64,000 nt of DNA, taken from Beroe forskalii (lineage: Eukaryota; Ctenophora; Nuda; Beroida; Beroidae). A program made the position numbers and the translations under genes. The DNA is taken from assembly GCA_011033025.1 (NCBI GenBank), contig WFMF01000164.1, positions 1 through 64,000 on the forward strand, given 5' to 3'. The stretch's first letter is position 1. Every line of letters starts with the position of its first letter. The notes beneath the pieces are model-generated. The model did not search any database, was not told the origin of the DNA, and saw nothing but the letters and a program-made list of their open reading frames with translations. This document shows, piece by piece, positions 1-12,225 of the stretch.

Positions 1-1353
1 GCATTTTTTTTTTTTGGCCCCCCCCCCCCAAAAAAACACGAAAAAACCCCGAAACAACCCCGAATCAAGCCAAAATTTTACTAAAAAACTGGAACGGCTT
101 GAAACAGCCGAAACGAAGCTGAAACAGGCGAAACAAGCCGAAACAAGTGGAAAACAAAAACTTCTTTGACTTTCAAGGTTGTTTCGGTTGATAAACTGTT
201 TAAAGGTTGTTTAAACTTGTTCCTTGTTTCGGGCTGTTTCCATTTGTTTCGGCTCGTTTCTTGTTTCGACTTGTTTCCGGAAGGTTTTTGGGTTGGTTAG
301 AAAAAGGATGGTTCGCTTGTTTCAAACTTGCTGGGGTGGTTTCATAGTTCTGCTTTTTAGTATCTCTGAAATTCAATCGGATCCAAATGTTAGTTATGAG
401 TTTAAAATTTTATGAAGGAGCAGAGAGAAGCATAGTTGAAGACCAGTCGTGTGTGCCTTTAACCTGTGACTTTTGTTCCGTTTTGATTGCAAAGTTGTTA
501 ATTCTGGCTGATTCTCCTTTTGTTGTCAGGCAATTTCGTTTGTTCACATTGGTCTGAGGAAAGCTGTTTTTGTATATGCTTCACCTATATTCACTGAATT
601 GGTACACTTTGTAAACCTTAGATTTGCAGAAACCACAGTTGCTACTATTATCTTATTATCACCCCAGCAAAACCAATCAGCATCCACCGATTTTTGCCAC
701 AGTTTTATGAAACAATCCATCGAAATATCTTTCCCAAATTCCCATTCTCCATCTCGGGATCTTGAATTTAAATTTAAAACGTAAAATTTTTAAAAAATTT
801 GCAAACAGCTTTTAAAAAAGAATTGTAAAAAAAATCACTGCATGCGTCATAACTCCCGTGCAAAAAAAGGGTTTCCATAAACGGCACCTTTTTTTTCCCC
901 CTTTGCATTGTTTGATATTTTCTTGGGCTCAAAATTTAGGTGGGAAAAAAGACAGCATAAACACGCTCTTTGAAAAATAATTTAAAATTATTTATTTGTC
1001 CGAGGGTCAATTAACTTGGGGCTTCCCGTTTCAAACTTCTAATGCCACAACAAAAGAAGAATTTCTATCAAATGATCCGAAATAAAGCGCGGGGAAAATT
1101 TTTGACCCCAACATTTCCCCGTACCAAAAATTGAGTCCCATGCCTGATTTAGTGATTCGTCATTGTTTCAAGACTTTTTAATTTCTCCGTTGCTTTTACC
1201 GCATCAAAAAATTACAATCAGTTCAAAAGTTATGAACAACAATGCAATTGAAAAGCCATTACACAGAAATGATCGTATGCGCAAATCTTAGTTGCACATG
1301 TTGCCATAGCAACGCGCGCAATTCTTACAAAACTGCACGTGGGCATGCAAAAG
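1..1353. other. Gene-free low-complexity region
   Basis: The first 250 bases are rich in GAAAC/GAAACAAGCC-type short repeats with long T, C and A runs. The rest is AT-rich and has no convincing coding frame. Short open frames here lack family resemblance and start at non-ATG codons. Many homopolymer runs (for example around 870-960 and 1080-1130) look like low-accuracy consensus. Confidence 0.6.
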
Positions 1354-3420
1354 TAACTAACTTGGTAACTTGGTAGAGTTTATCCGAGAGTCAAAAAGGT
1401 CATCAGAGGTCCGACCACCGCGCTGGTGAGTAGTCTACCAGAGAGTTTGACCAATTGCAGCTGTAGCCAGCGACCGGTGGGTTGTCCGGGGTCAAAGCAA
1501 CATAATTCGACAAATTGATTTTTAAACTTAATCAAATGTTTCAGCTGCTTTAACTGGTGCCCGGTATAGTGTTCCACAAGTTTTGGTCCTTGGACTGCAA
1601 ATGATCTGTCATATAGCGTCTGATTACTTACTGTGCCTCGACTTAGACAAGAAGGCATGAGGCTATTGTACCTGCCTCGATGTCTTGAATTCGATTCCCA
1701 CAGCAATTTGGTACAACTTTATGGAGAATCTTCCACATCATCAGAATAACCTTTTCCTCGGGGTCCCTTTTAATTCTGTTTCCCCAAAAGGAACAAAATA
1801 CAACTTAAAAATTTTGAAAACCCCTTCAAAAGGGGATGTACCTTTTAGGTTCCACGGGGACCCAGCAGTCTTTTCCCCAAATATTTAACATTGCATAAAT
1901 ACTTTAAAAGTTTTTGAAAAACTGAAAAACCCGATAGCGTGCCCCAGTTTTTGGGACACGGGGGATATTCGGCCCAAACCCAAATAAAACTTGATCCCTC
2001 CCAAGATCTCAAACGCCTCCACAGGGTAAAGAGATTCATTTTTGGGAACCTTGTGTAAAAAGTTTCGGGTGAAAAAGGGGGGAGTTCGGGGGGAATGAGC
2101 TTTTTTAGGGAAGTGATTCAAGAGCTAAATTTCTGCTCATGAAGTTCCCAGGTTATTTTCAGGGGACCAGTTGAAACCCCTGTTCAAGTCTTCCTGGAAG
2201 CAGCATACAGTCGTCATAGCAGCCAATCTGTTTGGGAAACCGATTTCGTCTGCAAAAGCTGACCTGGATGCAAGCACAACACGCTCCAAATCATTTATAA
2301 ACAGAATAAAATAAGAGCGGCCCAAGGACACTTCCTGAGGAACACCAAGCTGAGCACTTTGGCGATGACGGAGTGGACACTGGACACCATTGAGAACCCA
2401 CCACTTGGTCACGGTCCGTGAGAAATGACTGGATCCACGTAATTAGCTTTTCGTGAAAGCCATATCTCCTAGCTTCTTGATGAGAAAATATCCAGATCCA
2501 CTTTATCAAATGCTTTTCGCATAATCGAGATATATTGAGTCTGTATCTAGACCCTGAGTAAATCAGCTGAATATGTCGTCAAAGTGGTCAAGCATTTGAG
2601 TCAGGCAGCTTCTGTTAGATCTGAAACCGTGTTGCTTATCTGTCAGTAGATTGTTCGATTCCAGATGGTGAATCATGTGTTTTTCTGACTACTCTCTCAT
2701 AGACTTTTACAACATGTGAAGTTAAGGTAACAGGTCTGTAGTTAGGCAGCTTCACATCGGCTACCTTTCTTAAATAACGAGTGATGAACCCCTGTCTTGT
2801 AGAACTTTGGCACAACGCCAGATGACATGGACTCCGACCACAGAAGATAGATTGGCAACTGAGGCTCGTTGCACATTTCTTTTTTAGAGAATGGCCGGGA
2901 TACCATCGGGTCCAGGGGCAGAGTCAAGCACTTCAGCTATAAGCCTTTTATGCTCTCCAGTGTTAGTTCCATTTCTGTATCACTACTGGTGAGTGGTGGT
3001 ACAGTAAAGGAAGGAGCGACTTTTTCTGTACAGTTAGGATCACTGAAAACAGAACAAAACTGTTGCTGAAGAATGTTAGCCATCTCCTTTTCTGTCAGTC
3101 ACCAGTTCCTTTGTCAGCATTCAAGAGTATTGAGTACTGTGCTTAACTTTTGGAGAAGGATTTAGCGAGGGAAACTAGAAAACTGTCTTGATTCTTTCTA
3201 CTGCTCGTCTTTCTCCTTGATCAAGGTGGTGGATGATAGCCTCCTTTGCGCGTCGTAGGGACACCAACCCGATCTCATCTTCAAGTTCCTTTGATTCGGG
3301 CGCGGCACTTTGCATGCAGAGAGCCGACCTCTGAGCTTCGACTTTCTGCGTCTCAAGGAATTGTAGAGCTTAGGACGACCAGTTGGCGGTCGTTTGCGAG
3401 GGACATTCTCCAGGCACATA

Positions 3421-4206
3421 TCAGTAGTTTTTGATTGAATTTGGCAGGAAATTCCTCGAATGAGCATGTTTCTCGCAATTCTGTCCAATCCACATCATCG
3501 AATAGCTCGTTGAGTAGGACAAAGTCAAAGCTTGGTTGAAATCCAGAGACCTGAAGTTCATTTCATCGAGATAAGCTGCCTGCGCATCGTCCATGGCACC
3601 GGGATTGAAGGACAGAAGAACATTCACCATTTCATGATCCGATAGCTCTGTAGATTCAGCTTTGACATCTGAAATAAGTCTGTCGTTATTACAGAGAACA
3701 AGGTCCAAGATGTTGCTCCCTCTGGTGGGTACTGTTACCATTTGACTGAGCAGGAATGTAGACATGAAGTTCAGCAGACACTGAGCTGAAAATTTCGACT
3801 CAGACGTTCCTCCGCTCAAGACATTTAGGGAGTCCCAGTCAATCTGAGGCAGGTTGAAGTCGCCTGTAATGAAAATGTCATAGTCAGTACTTGGGAGACT
3901 TTCAATAGTGCACTTCAGGTGCTCTATCAGGTTAGAGAAGCTGGAGAAGCTTGCATCAGGCGGTCTGTATACCACTGCCACCAATAGCTTCGCAGAAGGG
4001 TACACATTACAGACAGCCTGGCAGGAACCATCATCGTAGCACTCCGACAAAGAGATGGGGAGCGAAGAAAGTGAGTAAAGTAGAACTCCACCGCCGTTCC
4101 TTTTATCGCGGTCACTCCGAGATACACAGTAGCCTGGGATCTGCAGTTGAGCGTCACTGATGTAAGATTTCAGCCACGACTCCGTGATGGCAATAAACGG
4201 AAACAT
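3421..4206 (-). pseudogene. LINE-A ORF2 endonuclease fragment
   Basis: This is the apurinic/apyrimidinic-type endonuclease domain that nicks target DNA for target-primed reverse transcription. Visible motifs are ITESWL near the start, VVYRPPD, TGDFNLPQIDWDSL and ELSDHE, in the order expected for the exonuclease-endonuclease-phosphatase fold. It is nearly identical to the same region of the copy at 39908. The frame is lost just after the domain. Reverse-transcriptase pieces follow on the minus strand (about 2140-3100 and 1380-1706) in shifted frames. Confidence 0.85.
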
Positions 4207-4997
4207 CTTCCCCGAGAGCCGATTCTCCTCAACATGCCCAATAAGGTCATTGAGAGCCCATCTGCCGACACTCCTGCGCGAGATGGGTTGAGGCTCCTAG
4301 CATTTAGTAGTAGGAGTGATGAGAGAAGGGGATGTGGTGGGAGGAAGCCTGGACACTCTAGCGGCATCATGGGAGGGGTGGTGGGGCTTGGTAAGCCATG
4401 GGTGGTGGCTGGTAAGCCATAACTGGCGGAGGAGCTGGAACTGCACCTTGTTCCACTCTCTTCTCCAACGAGTCCAACTTGGCCGCCATCCCTACAACCA
4501 AGTCTCGCAACTCTAAAAAATCACTGGAATTAGAGTTGCTGCTGGCACCCTTCTGCTTTGTGGCTCTTCCCTTTTCAGCTTGTGGGTTAGCTTTGGAGTC
4601 ACTTCCTCGCTTCTTCCTGGCAGAACTGGGATGAAACTTGGAGCAGTTTTTTTAGCACAAGAACCATTCTGTACCACAGCTTTGCAGATTTCAGGATGGA
4701 AGTAAGGGCAGTTGTTTCCTTTCTTACACCCTTTGCTGTCAGAAGATCCCGCTGATCTGTACTTATAACAAATTCTGGGAGAATGAGAATAGGGACAGCT
4801 TCTACCCTCAATCATCTTCTTCCCGCTGATACCATGAGGGCAGTTCCATTTAAGGTACCTCTGACAAGCCGGAGTGTCTGTCTGAGACGAGCTGGGGAGG
4901 ATTCTCTGGTACTTGAGAAGAGGGGTTTCTGCAGGGGGGTTCCATGCATCGGCAGAATATCCTGGGTGGATGATAGCCCACCGACATAGTGGAGAGA

Positions 4998-5567
4998 TCA
5001 GGCACTGTCTGAACTGTGACTTTCAGACGGTAACGCCCCTGAAGTGTGGCGTGATCTCTGTTTCCTGGGCTCTATCGGGTCAATAACACCATGGCATTCG
5101 TCACAGAGCCAAACAAATCCGCCGGGTGCATCGAGTGCTGATAGAGTCTGATGAAGGGTTCTGTTCCTCTCGCACTGATGAGCCCCTCTGAAACACTTGA
5201 AGCAGTGAAACAAGGGCACGATCTCAGGATTATAATCGATCACGTAGTCACAACCGCAGTCACCACACTTCGCAGGCATCAGTGCCATCAATCCGAGATA
5301 TATGCGAGTGACAAGAGTCGACTTAGTGAACAATTTGTAACCCTGATCGTCTGAGAGAGCAATGCCAAGGAACGTAGCACAACTTTCGAGCAACGCAACG
5401 TTGAACTGATTGAGACGCTGAATGTTACCTGAGTGATTAGTCTGAAAACAATCAAAGTTTGAAATAACTGGTCTTATAGAAATGTCAGCCTTATCTATCA
5501 GTTTTCCAATGATAACCTTAATGTTTTCACTGTCATTTTTGTGACAATTTTTTGTCAAATTCACCAT
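4998..5567 (-). pseudogene. LINE-A ORF1 N-terminal fragment with PHD-like finger
   Basis: The start is the first real ATG in frame (5567); the frame is also open upstream, but only with non-ATG codons. The fragment covers the N-terminal region and a Cys/His cluster (CGDCGC, then HCFKCFRGAHQC, then WLCDECH) that fits a PHD-type C4HC3 zinc finger. The frame stops at 4998, whereas the intact copy at 38544-39812 continues into a linker and three CCCH fingers. ORF1 proteins of CR1-like elements bind the element RNA. A separate frame at 4513-4815 carries the CCCH part, so a frameshift or stop has split this ORF. Confidence 0.8.
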
Positions 5568-5685
5568 TGTACAATGTATGCTGTATTGTAGTGTTATACT
5601 ATACGCACAGCAATGCAGCAGCAGCTGATAATATATCGTTATCAAAAGTAGATAAGAGAGCTACCTAAATCGATACAAAATGCAA

Positions 5686-7370
5686 AGTACAATGACAACA
5701 AAGTTACAGAAAACGACACACAAAGTTACGAAAACGCCTACAAATTATTACAGAGACGGGGAAAAACGCGAAACTCCAAATTACATATAAGATTGTAGGT
5801 CAATTAAATGAGTTATAGGTAAATTGTAGGTGAGTTATGGTTGAATTGATAAGAGATAGTGCTTGAGAGGTTAAATTTCAAAATTGATCCGAGATAGTGC
5901 TTTATGGTAAATTTTCAAAATTGATCTCAGATAGTGCTTTATACTGTAGGTAAATTTTCGAAATTGTGTGACCTTATTTTGGTCGTAACCTGAATTATGC
6001 AATCAGAATAAAACAAAAGTTCAGAATAAAACAAAAGTTTATTTCGCATTTCTTTATACACACCTAAATACTGAATATATACAAAATATGATAAAAATTC
6101 TGGTTTCAGGGTAATATTGAAATCAATATGAGATTAGAATATTCTAATAGAGGGATTCTGGTTTCAGGGTGATAGGGAAACTCTAACATTAGAGCATACA
6201 GATGATAGGGTTCTGATATCAGGGTGTAGGGGAATTGTATAACATTAGGACATTAGAAAATTCTAACAAAGTGATCAGGGGTAAAATTTCTTTGATTTTG
6301 ACTTAGCCCACGCCTTTAGATGACCTCCTACCCAGTGAGGGTAGGCTTAAAAGTGCTGGCGAAACGCAAGGTCGCAAGGCTGGAGGCTTATTGCTTCCTT
6401 TAAGTGTACCAGCACTTGAAGCTAGGATAATCTTTTGTTTCTAGTATATCATTATAAGAATATTTTATTGTGTTTTGTATAATGTAGGCGAAGTCAATTT
6501 TCTTAAAATGGATGAGTTTCAAACTTTTTCAACATACTTAATGTTAAACTCATTAAGTTACATAATATCAACTTATTAAATAGGCAAATTATTATGTCAA
6601 CAAACAAAACATGTTATGAATTTGGCTGAATGTTTCAATGTAACAAGAGACTGGGCATGGGGTTTTCATTTCATTGTGATTACAGATAACTTGATTATGA
6701 GTAACTGCTGCAAATTCTCAAATTAAACGCAGTGCACGAGAAATAAGCGGTTTGACGTCATCAACTCACTACATCATGATATGATAATGACATCATCTTT
6801 CCTACCTACTTTTCATGCACAGGGTATAGTCTTTTAGTTTATGGAGGCTTCGAGATAAAGTTTAGTACTGATGATACTGCAGAGTGTTCCAGGTCCCATG
6901 CTGCCAATCACATGGATCACCTTCGTTTTGGATTTTGAGAATTTTTTCTTTGATTTGTGATTTAGTAGGACCTATTTTGAATGAGAAATCATAAATTTTG
7001 ATGAGTTCTCGGACAACATTCCATACGAGGCTACCTATATAGAAAAAGCTATTAGATGGGGTAGGAGTTAACAGTCTGAGACAGTAGATTTGAAACTTTG
7101 AAAAAATTTCTAGTCTGGGACAGTGATTTTATAGGTAAATTTTGATGATAGGTAAAAGGAGGGCAGGGTTGAAGAGGAAGGCAAAAGGAGGGCATGAGAG
7201 GGTGCCCTCCCAAAAGGAAGGCAGTTTGGCTGCTATGATCTGGCAGTATGGTAATTGGCTGGTTATGTATTCATTGATTATGAAACCAATTCACTAAGTA
7301 AGTAGTTGATAAGATATAATTGTTTTTCAAAATATAAAATATTATTTGAAATTGCTGTTACTGTACTATA
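5686..7370. other. AT-rich spacer with short local repeats
   Basis: No gene is recognised. Around 5850-5960 a short phrase containing GATAGTGCTT recurs three times, and around 6100-6220 TTCTGGTTTCAGGGT recurs twice with variants. A compact GC-richer block at 6306-6421 has nested inverted repeats. A short open frame near 6848-6949 resembles the small exon at 10655 and 26367. Confidence 0.5.
6306..6421 (+). other. Candidate structured RNA-like element
   Basis: This GC-richer island in AT-rich DNA has a perfect 7-bp hairpin (CCTACCC, loop AGTGA, GGGTAGG). It also has an enclosing pair AAGTGCTGG ... CCAGCACTT separated by about 55 bases, and an internal GCAAGGTCGCAAGGC repeat. It matches no RNA family I can name. 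A SINE fragment is an alternative. Confidence 0.3.
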
Positions 7371-7680
7371 TCTCTAATATAATTTCGCAACCAATGTATT
7401 TTGTACATATTAACGTCTTTTGTCCTTCAGTTGACACATTTTGGAGCACCCACGTGAAGAATGGATATAGGTGCGCACGTTGCTATGGTTAAATATTGCC
7501 CATTCGCATTCATTTCTGTTCAATGCTGTTTTGAATACGTTGATCCGTAACTTTTGATCTGATTGGAATTTTTTGATGCGGCAAAATGTACCTATTAAGT
7601 TGATTTGAAAATTTGCAAACGAGGTGCTGCGCAGCAGCGCTGAGTGAGCTGCGTATTAGCAGGCCCAACGGGCCTGCTAG
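7371..7680 (+). mobile_element. Helitron-like non-autonomous element, unit 1
   Basis: The unit begins with TCTCTAATATAAT after an A. It ends in a GC-rich hairpin (GCAGGCCC, AAC, GGGCCTGC) followed directly by CTAG. A 5' TC and a 3' hairpin plus CTRR are the hallmarks of Helitrons. It has no coding capacity. The next unit starts at the very next base. Confidence 0.6.
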
Positions 7681-8024
7681 TCTCTTATATAATTTCACAA
7701 CCTCTGTAATATTATAATTATTATTATTAATTTGTACGTCCGTCACGTTTTTTATTATTATTATTATTATTATTATTTTGTACGTCTGTCACGTTTTTTG
7801 TCCTTTTGTAGACACCTTTAGGCATGCGCGTTGCTATGGTTACATATTATGCGCATTCATTCCTGTTTAATGCTGTTTTGAATATATGTTGATCCGTAAC
7901 TTTTGATCTGATTGGAATTGTTTGATGCGGTAAAGGGTATTGAGTTGATTTGAATTTTGTGAACGAGGTGCTGCGTAGTAGCACCAAGTGAGCTGTGTAT
8001 TAGCAGGCCCAATGGGCCTGCTAG
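7681..8024 (+). mobile_element. Helitron-like non-autonomous element, unit 2
   Basis: This second head-to-tail copy starts with TCTCTTATATAAT immediately after the CTAG of unit 1. It ends with the same hairpin (loop AAT) and CTAG at 8024. It is about 34 bp longer than unit 1, partly because of a (TTA)n expansion near 7750-7780. Internal landmarks shared with unit 1 include TTGATCCGTAACTTTTGATC and TTTGATGCGG. Confidence 0.6.
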
Positions 8025-8283
8025 TCTCTAATATAATTTTGCAACCTCTGTAAATTCATTTTTCGTCCTTTTGTGGACTGTCACGTTTTTAGTCCTTTTG
8101 TGGACACATTTCAGGCCGTGCGCGTGCAGTATGGATATAGGCACAAGCGTTGCAATGGTTGCATATTGTGGGCGCGTTCATTTCTGTTTAATAATGTTTT
8201 GAATACATTGCTTCGTAACTTTTGAATGGATTGGAATTTTTTGATGCGGTAAAAGTATTCAGTTGATCTGAATTGCATAGGTT
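8025..8283 (+). mobile_element. Helitron-like element, unit 3 (3'-truncated)
   Basis: This third copy begins TCTCTAATATAAT and keeps the internal landmarks (CGTAACTTTTGAATGG, TTTGATGCGGTAAA). It is lost before the terminal hairpin and CTAG, with similarity ending near 8283. Confidence 0.5.
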
Positions 8284-8524
8284 GAAATTTGCTTTCATTA
8301 ATGGTAATTGAGTTGTTAGGATATCCTGACCTAATTTATATTTTTTATATGTTCTGTTTTTTAAATTATTATATCACTATACTATGTTCATAATATGCCT
8401 ATTGATTATCTAATCTGAACCTTGATTGTTCTAAGATTAAGAGAAATTTATGGTCAATTATTGGTATAATGTGCTACAAAATATAAATTTTATTGTTTTA
8501 TTAAATTTTATTGTTTTATTATTG

Positions 8525-9080
8525 TGGCTTCCTGGGATGCACTACTTGATCCTGGAAAAAAATCCTTGAACCTGGCAAAGACTCCTCTATTTTAAGACAG
8601 ACTCCTGCATCTTGTGGGCTGGGAGGCTGCACCCCTTCATCCCAGGGTGCATTTCTTGATCCTATGACTGACTCCTTGATCCTGGAAAAGTTTCCTTGGT
8701 CCTGGGAAAGACTCCTTCATCTGAACGACTCCTTCATCTCAGGATACACCCAATGATCCTATGACTGAGTCATTGTTCTTAGGATTGACTTCTTGATCTC
8801 TGAAGATTCTCCTCAATCCTGGTCTGGGATATTCTTCTTGATCCTGGGTACACTCATCTTTTTGGGATGCACTCCTTGACCCTGGAAAGATTTTTTGAGC
8901 CTTGGGAAGAATCCTGTATCCTGGGTCAGACTCCTTCAACCAGGCTGCACTTTTTCATCCCAGGGTGAATTCCTTGATCCTAGGAGAGTCTTCTTGATGC
9001 TGAGAAAGTCTCCTTGATCCTGGAAAAGACTCTTTGTCCTGAAAAACTATCCTTGATCCTGGTAGAGTTTTCTATATTCT
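8525..9080. repeat. Minisatellite, ~20-25 bp degenerate unit (copy 1)
   Basis: The unit is of the form CTCCTTGATCCTGGAAAAGA, diverged and repeated with variable spacing. The same array with the same flanks recurs at 25085-25735, so it was copied as part of a larger block. Confidence 0.75.
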
Positions 9081-10440
9081 TTTCAATCCTTTTCATTCAA
9101 TTTCAATCATTTTTAGCCAAGAACGTTTTGGCATTTTTTTCAAAAATTACCCAATTAGCTGATTGGTCAATGGTCAATTGACCTAGAGAAAAAGTTGTTG
9201 AGATGTACCCTGGTGTAGAACAGAAGTATCTACAACCTTCAGAAGCCAAAATAAAAGGATCTCATATCAGTGCTCAGGGGCTAATATGGGCTTGGTCCTC
9301 CTGAGTTATGCCCAAAATATTTTTTGGGCTCCTTGCATTTTTTGATAGTGTAGACCAACAGGAAGGCCTGTGAGAAGTGTCGGATATTTATCAGCATTTA
9401 CATCATAATTTTGCATAAGTGACCAGGCTAAAATATTGATGTTAGTGTACTCCTGAGTGGCTGAAGCCATTCTACTATCAATCACAAACATTACTGAACC
9501 CAGATCAATACCAAGATTTAAGCTGTTTAACAAGGCAAAGATCTGCTAGAAATAGCTATGTTGGAATACCCAGTAACAGGGCATAAATGATCAATGAAAA
9601 TAATTGGCCACAGCCATTTTGTCATTCTGCAGCCAAACGTCCTCAGTAACTAGGTATCTACTTAAGCTATTAATGGATTATGGAAAAAATATTGTCAAGG
9701 GGAGACATAATAAAGACATGACTGATGTTCTTAGTATCCTAGTATTGAAATACACATTCATAAAGCTCTTACAACTCTGCTATATAGATTTTCATTCTTG
9801 TCTGGACTTGCTACTAATGAAAATATTATGCCCTCCTCAAACTTTTTGTACAGTAGTCATGAGCAAAAACAGTTCTATGGTCTTATGAGGCAGCCTGATT
9901 TTCTGAGCAAGAAAGCCTAGTACTTCAGTGAGTGATGAAAGAAATTTAATGCACAGTGCATGATTTCATTTGTGTCAGCCTTACATTGGCATAAGCTGAC
10001 AATATGGCTTTTATTCAATCTATCAGTCCACATGCTTTTAAAAACTTTTTTAGATTCAATAAATTTCTGGATTGTCTTATAATCATGTTAGAACAGGTGA
10101 CTTCATATTCGAAAATTAATATCATTAGATGAAAATAATAATCGAACATTGGAAATGTCATTGCAAGTGAAGCAAAAATTGAATTATGCTCAATATCTTC
10201 AAATCAGAGCTTCTGATGCACTTTTTAATGGTTTTTGGGTGACAAATGTGATGATTCTCATCCTTTTTGTATCACAAAAAAATGAAAAAATCATGGACTT
10301 GTCAGGAATTTTTATTGATTCTTTTCCAAAAAAATTGTTTCATGGCTCAAAAACGAACTTCTAACCAAACTTACTGTAGGACCACAAGAAGAATTTTTAT
10401 AGCAAAAAGTCCAAAATATGCACTACGACCTTGTCCTACA
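9081..10440. other. Spacer with unrecognised open-frame fragments
   Basis: 9081-9370 matches 25736-26090 in the second block. 9371-10440 has no counterpart there. Short open frames on both strands (about 9306-9533 minus and 9604-9888 plus) may be remnants of a coding sequence, but no motif is recognisable. Confidence 0.4.
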
Positions 10441-10654
10441 GACTCAGGACTGACACCCTTCACCCTGCCTTGACACCACTCAATCACTCACATTTAAACA
10501 CCTCTCCATTCTTCACTCTCAGCCGACAACGATAATCAAAAGATTTTCGAAAGCTTTTGACTTCAACTCTCTCGTTTCAGTTATATACTTATATCATTTA
10601 AACTTCAATCTCTTGAATAAGCTTTGAATTTCTAATCAATAATTTTTATTCAGT

Positions 10655-10699
10655 ATGTCCAGTTTGGAGCTAAAGTTTAGTGTCTCAAGTGATACTGAT
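10655..10699 (+). CDS. Putative short first exon (15 codons), copy 1
   Basis: ATG opens a 15-codon frame (MSSLELKFSVSSDTD) that ends exactly at a GTAAGT donor. The identical 45 bases and donor occur at 26367-26411, although the surrounding DNA has diverged. The upstream region resembles a promoter and 5' leader, but here the TATA-like motif seen in copy 2 is degenerate (ATTTAAA near 10491). No following exon was found. The product is unknown. Confidence 0.35.
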
Positions 10700-11303
10700 G
10701 TAAGTATTTTTTTCATCCTTTAGATCTTGTGGTCCAGATTTTATCATGGTTTATCTATATATAATGCGTATAAGGGATCGTTCACATATTATGTAATCAC
10801 CTAGTAGACAATAAAAAAATAGCTTAATTTTACTTTGGATATTACAATATGATTCCTCCTAGTGCTGTGATTAAAGTCCATATCACCACTTTTAACCGCA
10901 TAAATTTACATGTGCTGTGGAACCTACACAATTTCCAATTGCTTTTGTCATACCATATCATTCTTTTTGGTGTAAAAAAATTCTGCATCACCAATCTCAT
11001 TCAACATGGATCATCATAATGATTCAAAGTTTTCGATGGCGTCGATTCATGTTAATGAAACATGATATAAGCAATAATTCGTTTAAATTAATTGGCCAAT
11101 CGTTAAATTAAGTGATTTGAAATGAAAATTTTTACCTACCTCACAATACACAATCAAGGCCAAAGTTTCTGGTGCCAATTATGCAATAAGGTGATCTGAT
11201 TTTGAAATTTACTTAAAGCCTACTACACGGGCCCTATCCCAAAGTTTAGGATACTTTGAGAATTTTGTCAATATTAACTTTGGTTCTCCCACAAAGTGAT
11301 ATA
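10700..11303. other. AT-rich spacer
   Basis: I see no gene. A stretch near 11088-11120 (TTAATTGGCCAATC ... AAGTGATTT) matches 26510-26545. That supports this DNA belonging to the duplicated block. Confidence 0.4.
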
Positions 11304-12225
11304 CCGGGTTTACCACGAAATAGTGGACAAAAGTAAACGTTGATAACTCAGCTTTTGTTGGGAGTTTCTACATGAAATTTTGGAAGTCATAGATATAGGC
11401 TGAAAGTTTCTGCACTACAAATTTGAAGTGTATAGCTCAAAAAATGTCCTAGTTATTAACGAAAAACCGGTTTTCCGGTCATATCTCCGCCCCTGGGACT
11501 CAAAAATTTTAGCTACTCCTTGGACATATTGGTCAGATGTTGCCCGTAATATCCTGAAAGTTTCATTAGGATTGCTCAAAAAACCTAGGAGATATGCGAA
11601 TTTTTGTATCGCAAAAAAAGTGTGTATACGCAAGCTTTAACACACTCTGCAGATAAAATGTAAACAAACACGGTGCTTATCTCTATATTTGGACATGTAA
11701 AACTATGCAAGCTTACATAAAGTACCCTTTAATTGTGCTTTATCATGTACACTTTTTGCGACACAAAAATTCGCATATCTCCTAGGTTTTTTGAGCAATC
11801 CTGATGAAACTTTCAGGATATTACAGGCAACATCTGACCAATATGTCCAAGGAGTAGCTAACATTTTTGAGTCCCAGGAGCGGAGAAATGCCCGAAAAAA
11901 ACCGGTTTTTCGTTGATAACTCGGACATTTTTTTAAGCTAGACACTTTGTGGTGCGAAAACTTATAGCCTATACCTATGACATTCCAAAGTTTCATCAAA
12001 AAACTCCAAACACAAGCCCAGTTATTGACTCTTAGAAACTGAAATATGGCCGAAAAACCGTTTTTTTGTTGATAACTCGGACATTTGTTGAGCTGGACAC
12101 TTCAAATTTTTTGTGCAAAAACTTTCAGCCTATATCTATGACTTTCCAAAATTTTATCTAGAAATTATCAACAGAAGCTGAGTTATTAACGTTTACTTTT
12201 GTGCACTATTTCGTGGTACACCTTG
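11304..12225. mobile_element. Foldback DNA element 1, probable TA/TATA target duplication
   Basis: The two ends are inverted copies sharing TACCACGAAATAG, and the arms are several hundred bases long. Shared blocks include CCTAGGAGATATGCGAATTT on one arm and its complement on the other, around a short centre near 11700. Both sides are flanked by TATA, as expected for a TA-targeting transposon. There is no coding capacity, so it is a non-autonomous foldback or MITE. It interrupts a sequence that is continuous in the second block. Confidence 0.7.

Larger units (their letters stand above)
1354..5685 (-). mobile_element. LINE-A copy 1: decayed CR1/L2-like non-LTR retrotransposon
   Basis: This near-full-length copy lies on the minus strand with its 5' end near 5685 and its 3' end at 1354. 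It matches the plus-strand copy at 38426-42834 along its whole length, including the 5' leader and the 3' tail with repeated ACCAAGTT units. Fragments of every expected domain are visible: the PHD-like finger and start of ORF1 (4998-5567), ORF1 CCCH fingers (4513-4815), endonuclease (3421-4206, with GDFNLPQIDW and SDHE motifs) and pieces of reverse transcriptase. Frames are broken by many small indels and stops, so it is a dead copy. A short repeated 3' end and an APE-type endonuclease fit the CR1/L2 group; the clade assignment is inference. Confidence 0.9.

Noticed and set aside
224..784. Two short plus-strand frames
   Set aside because: The first starts at a non-ATG codon. Both are in low-complexity AT-rich DNA with no motif.
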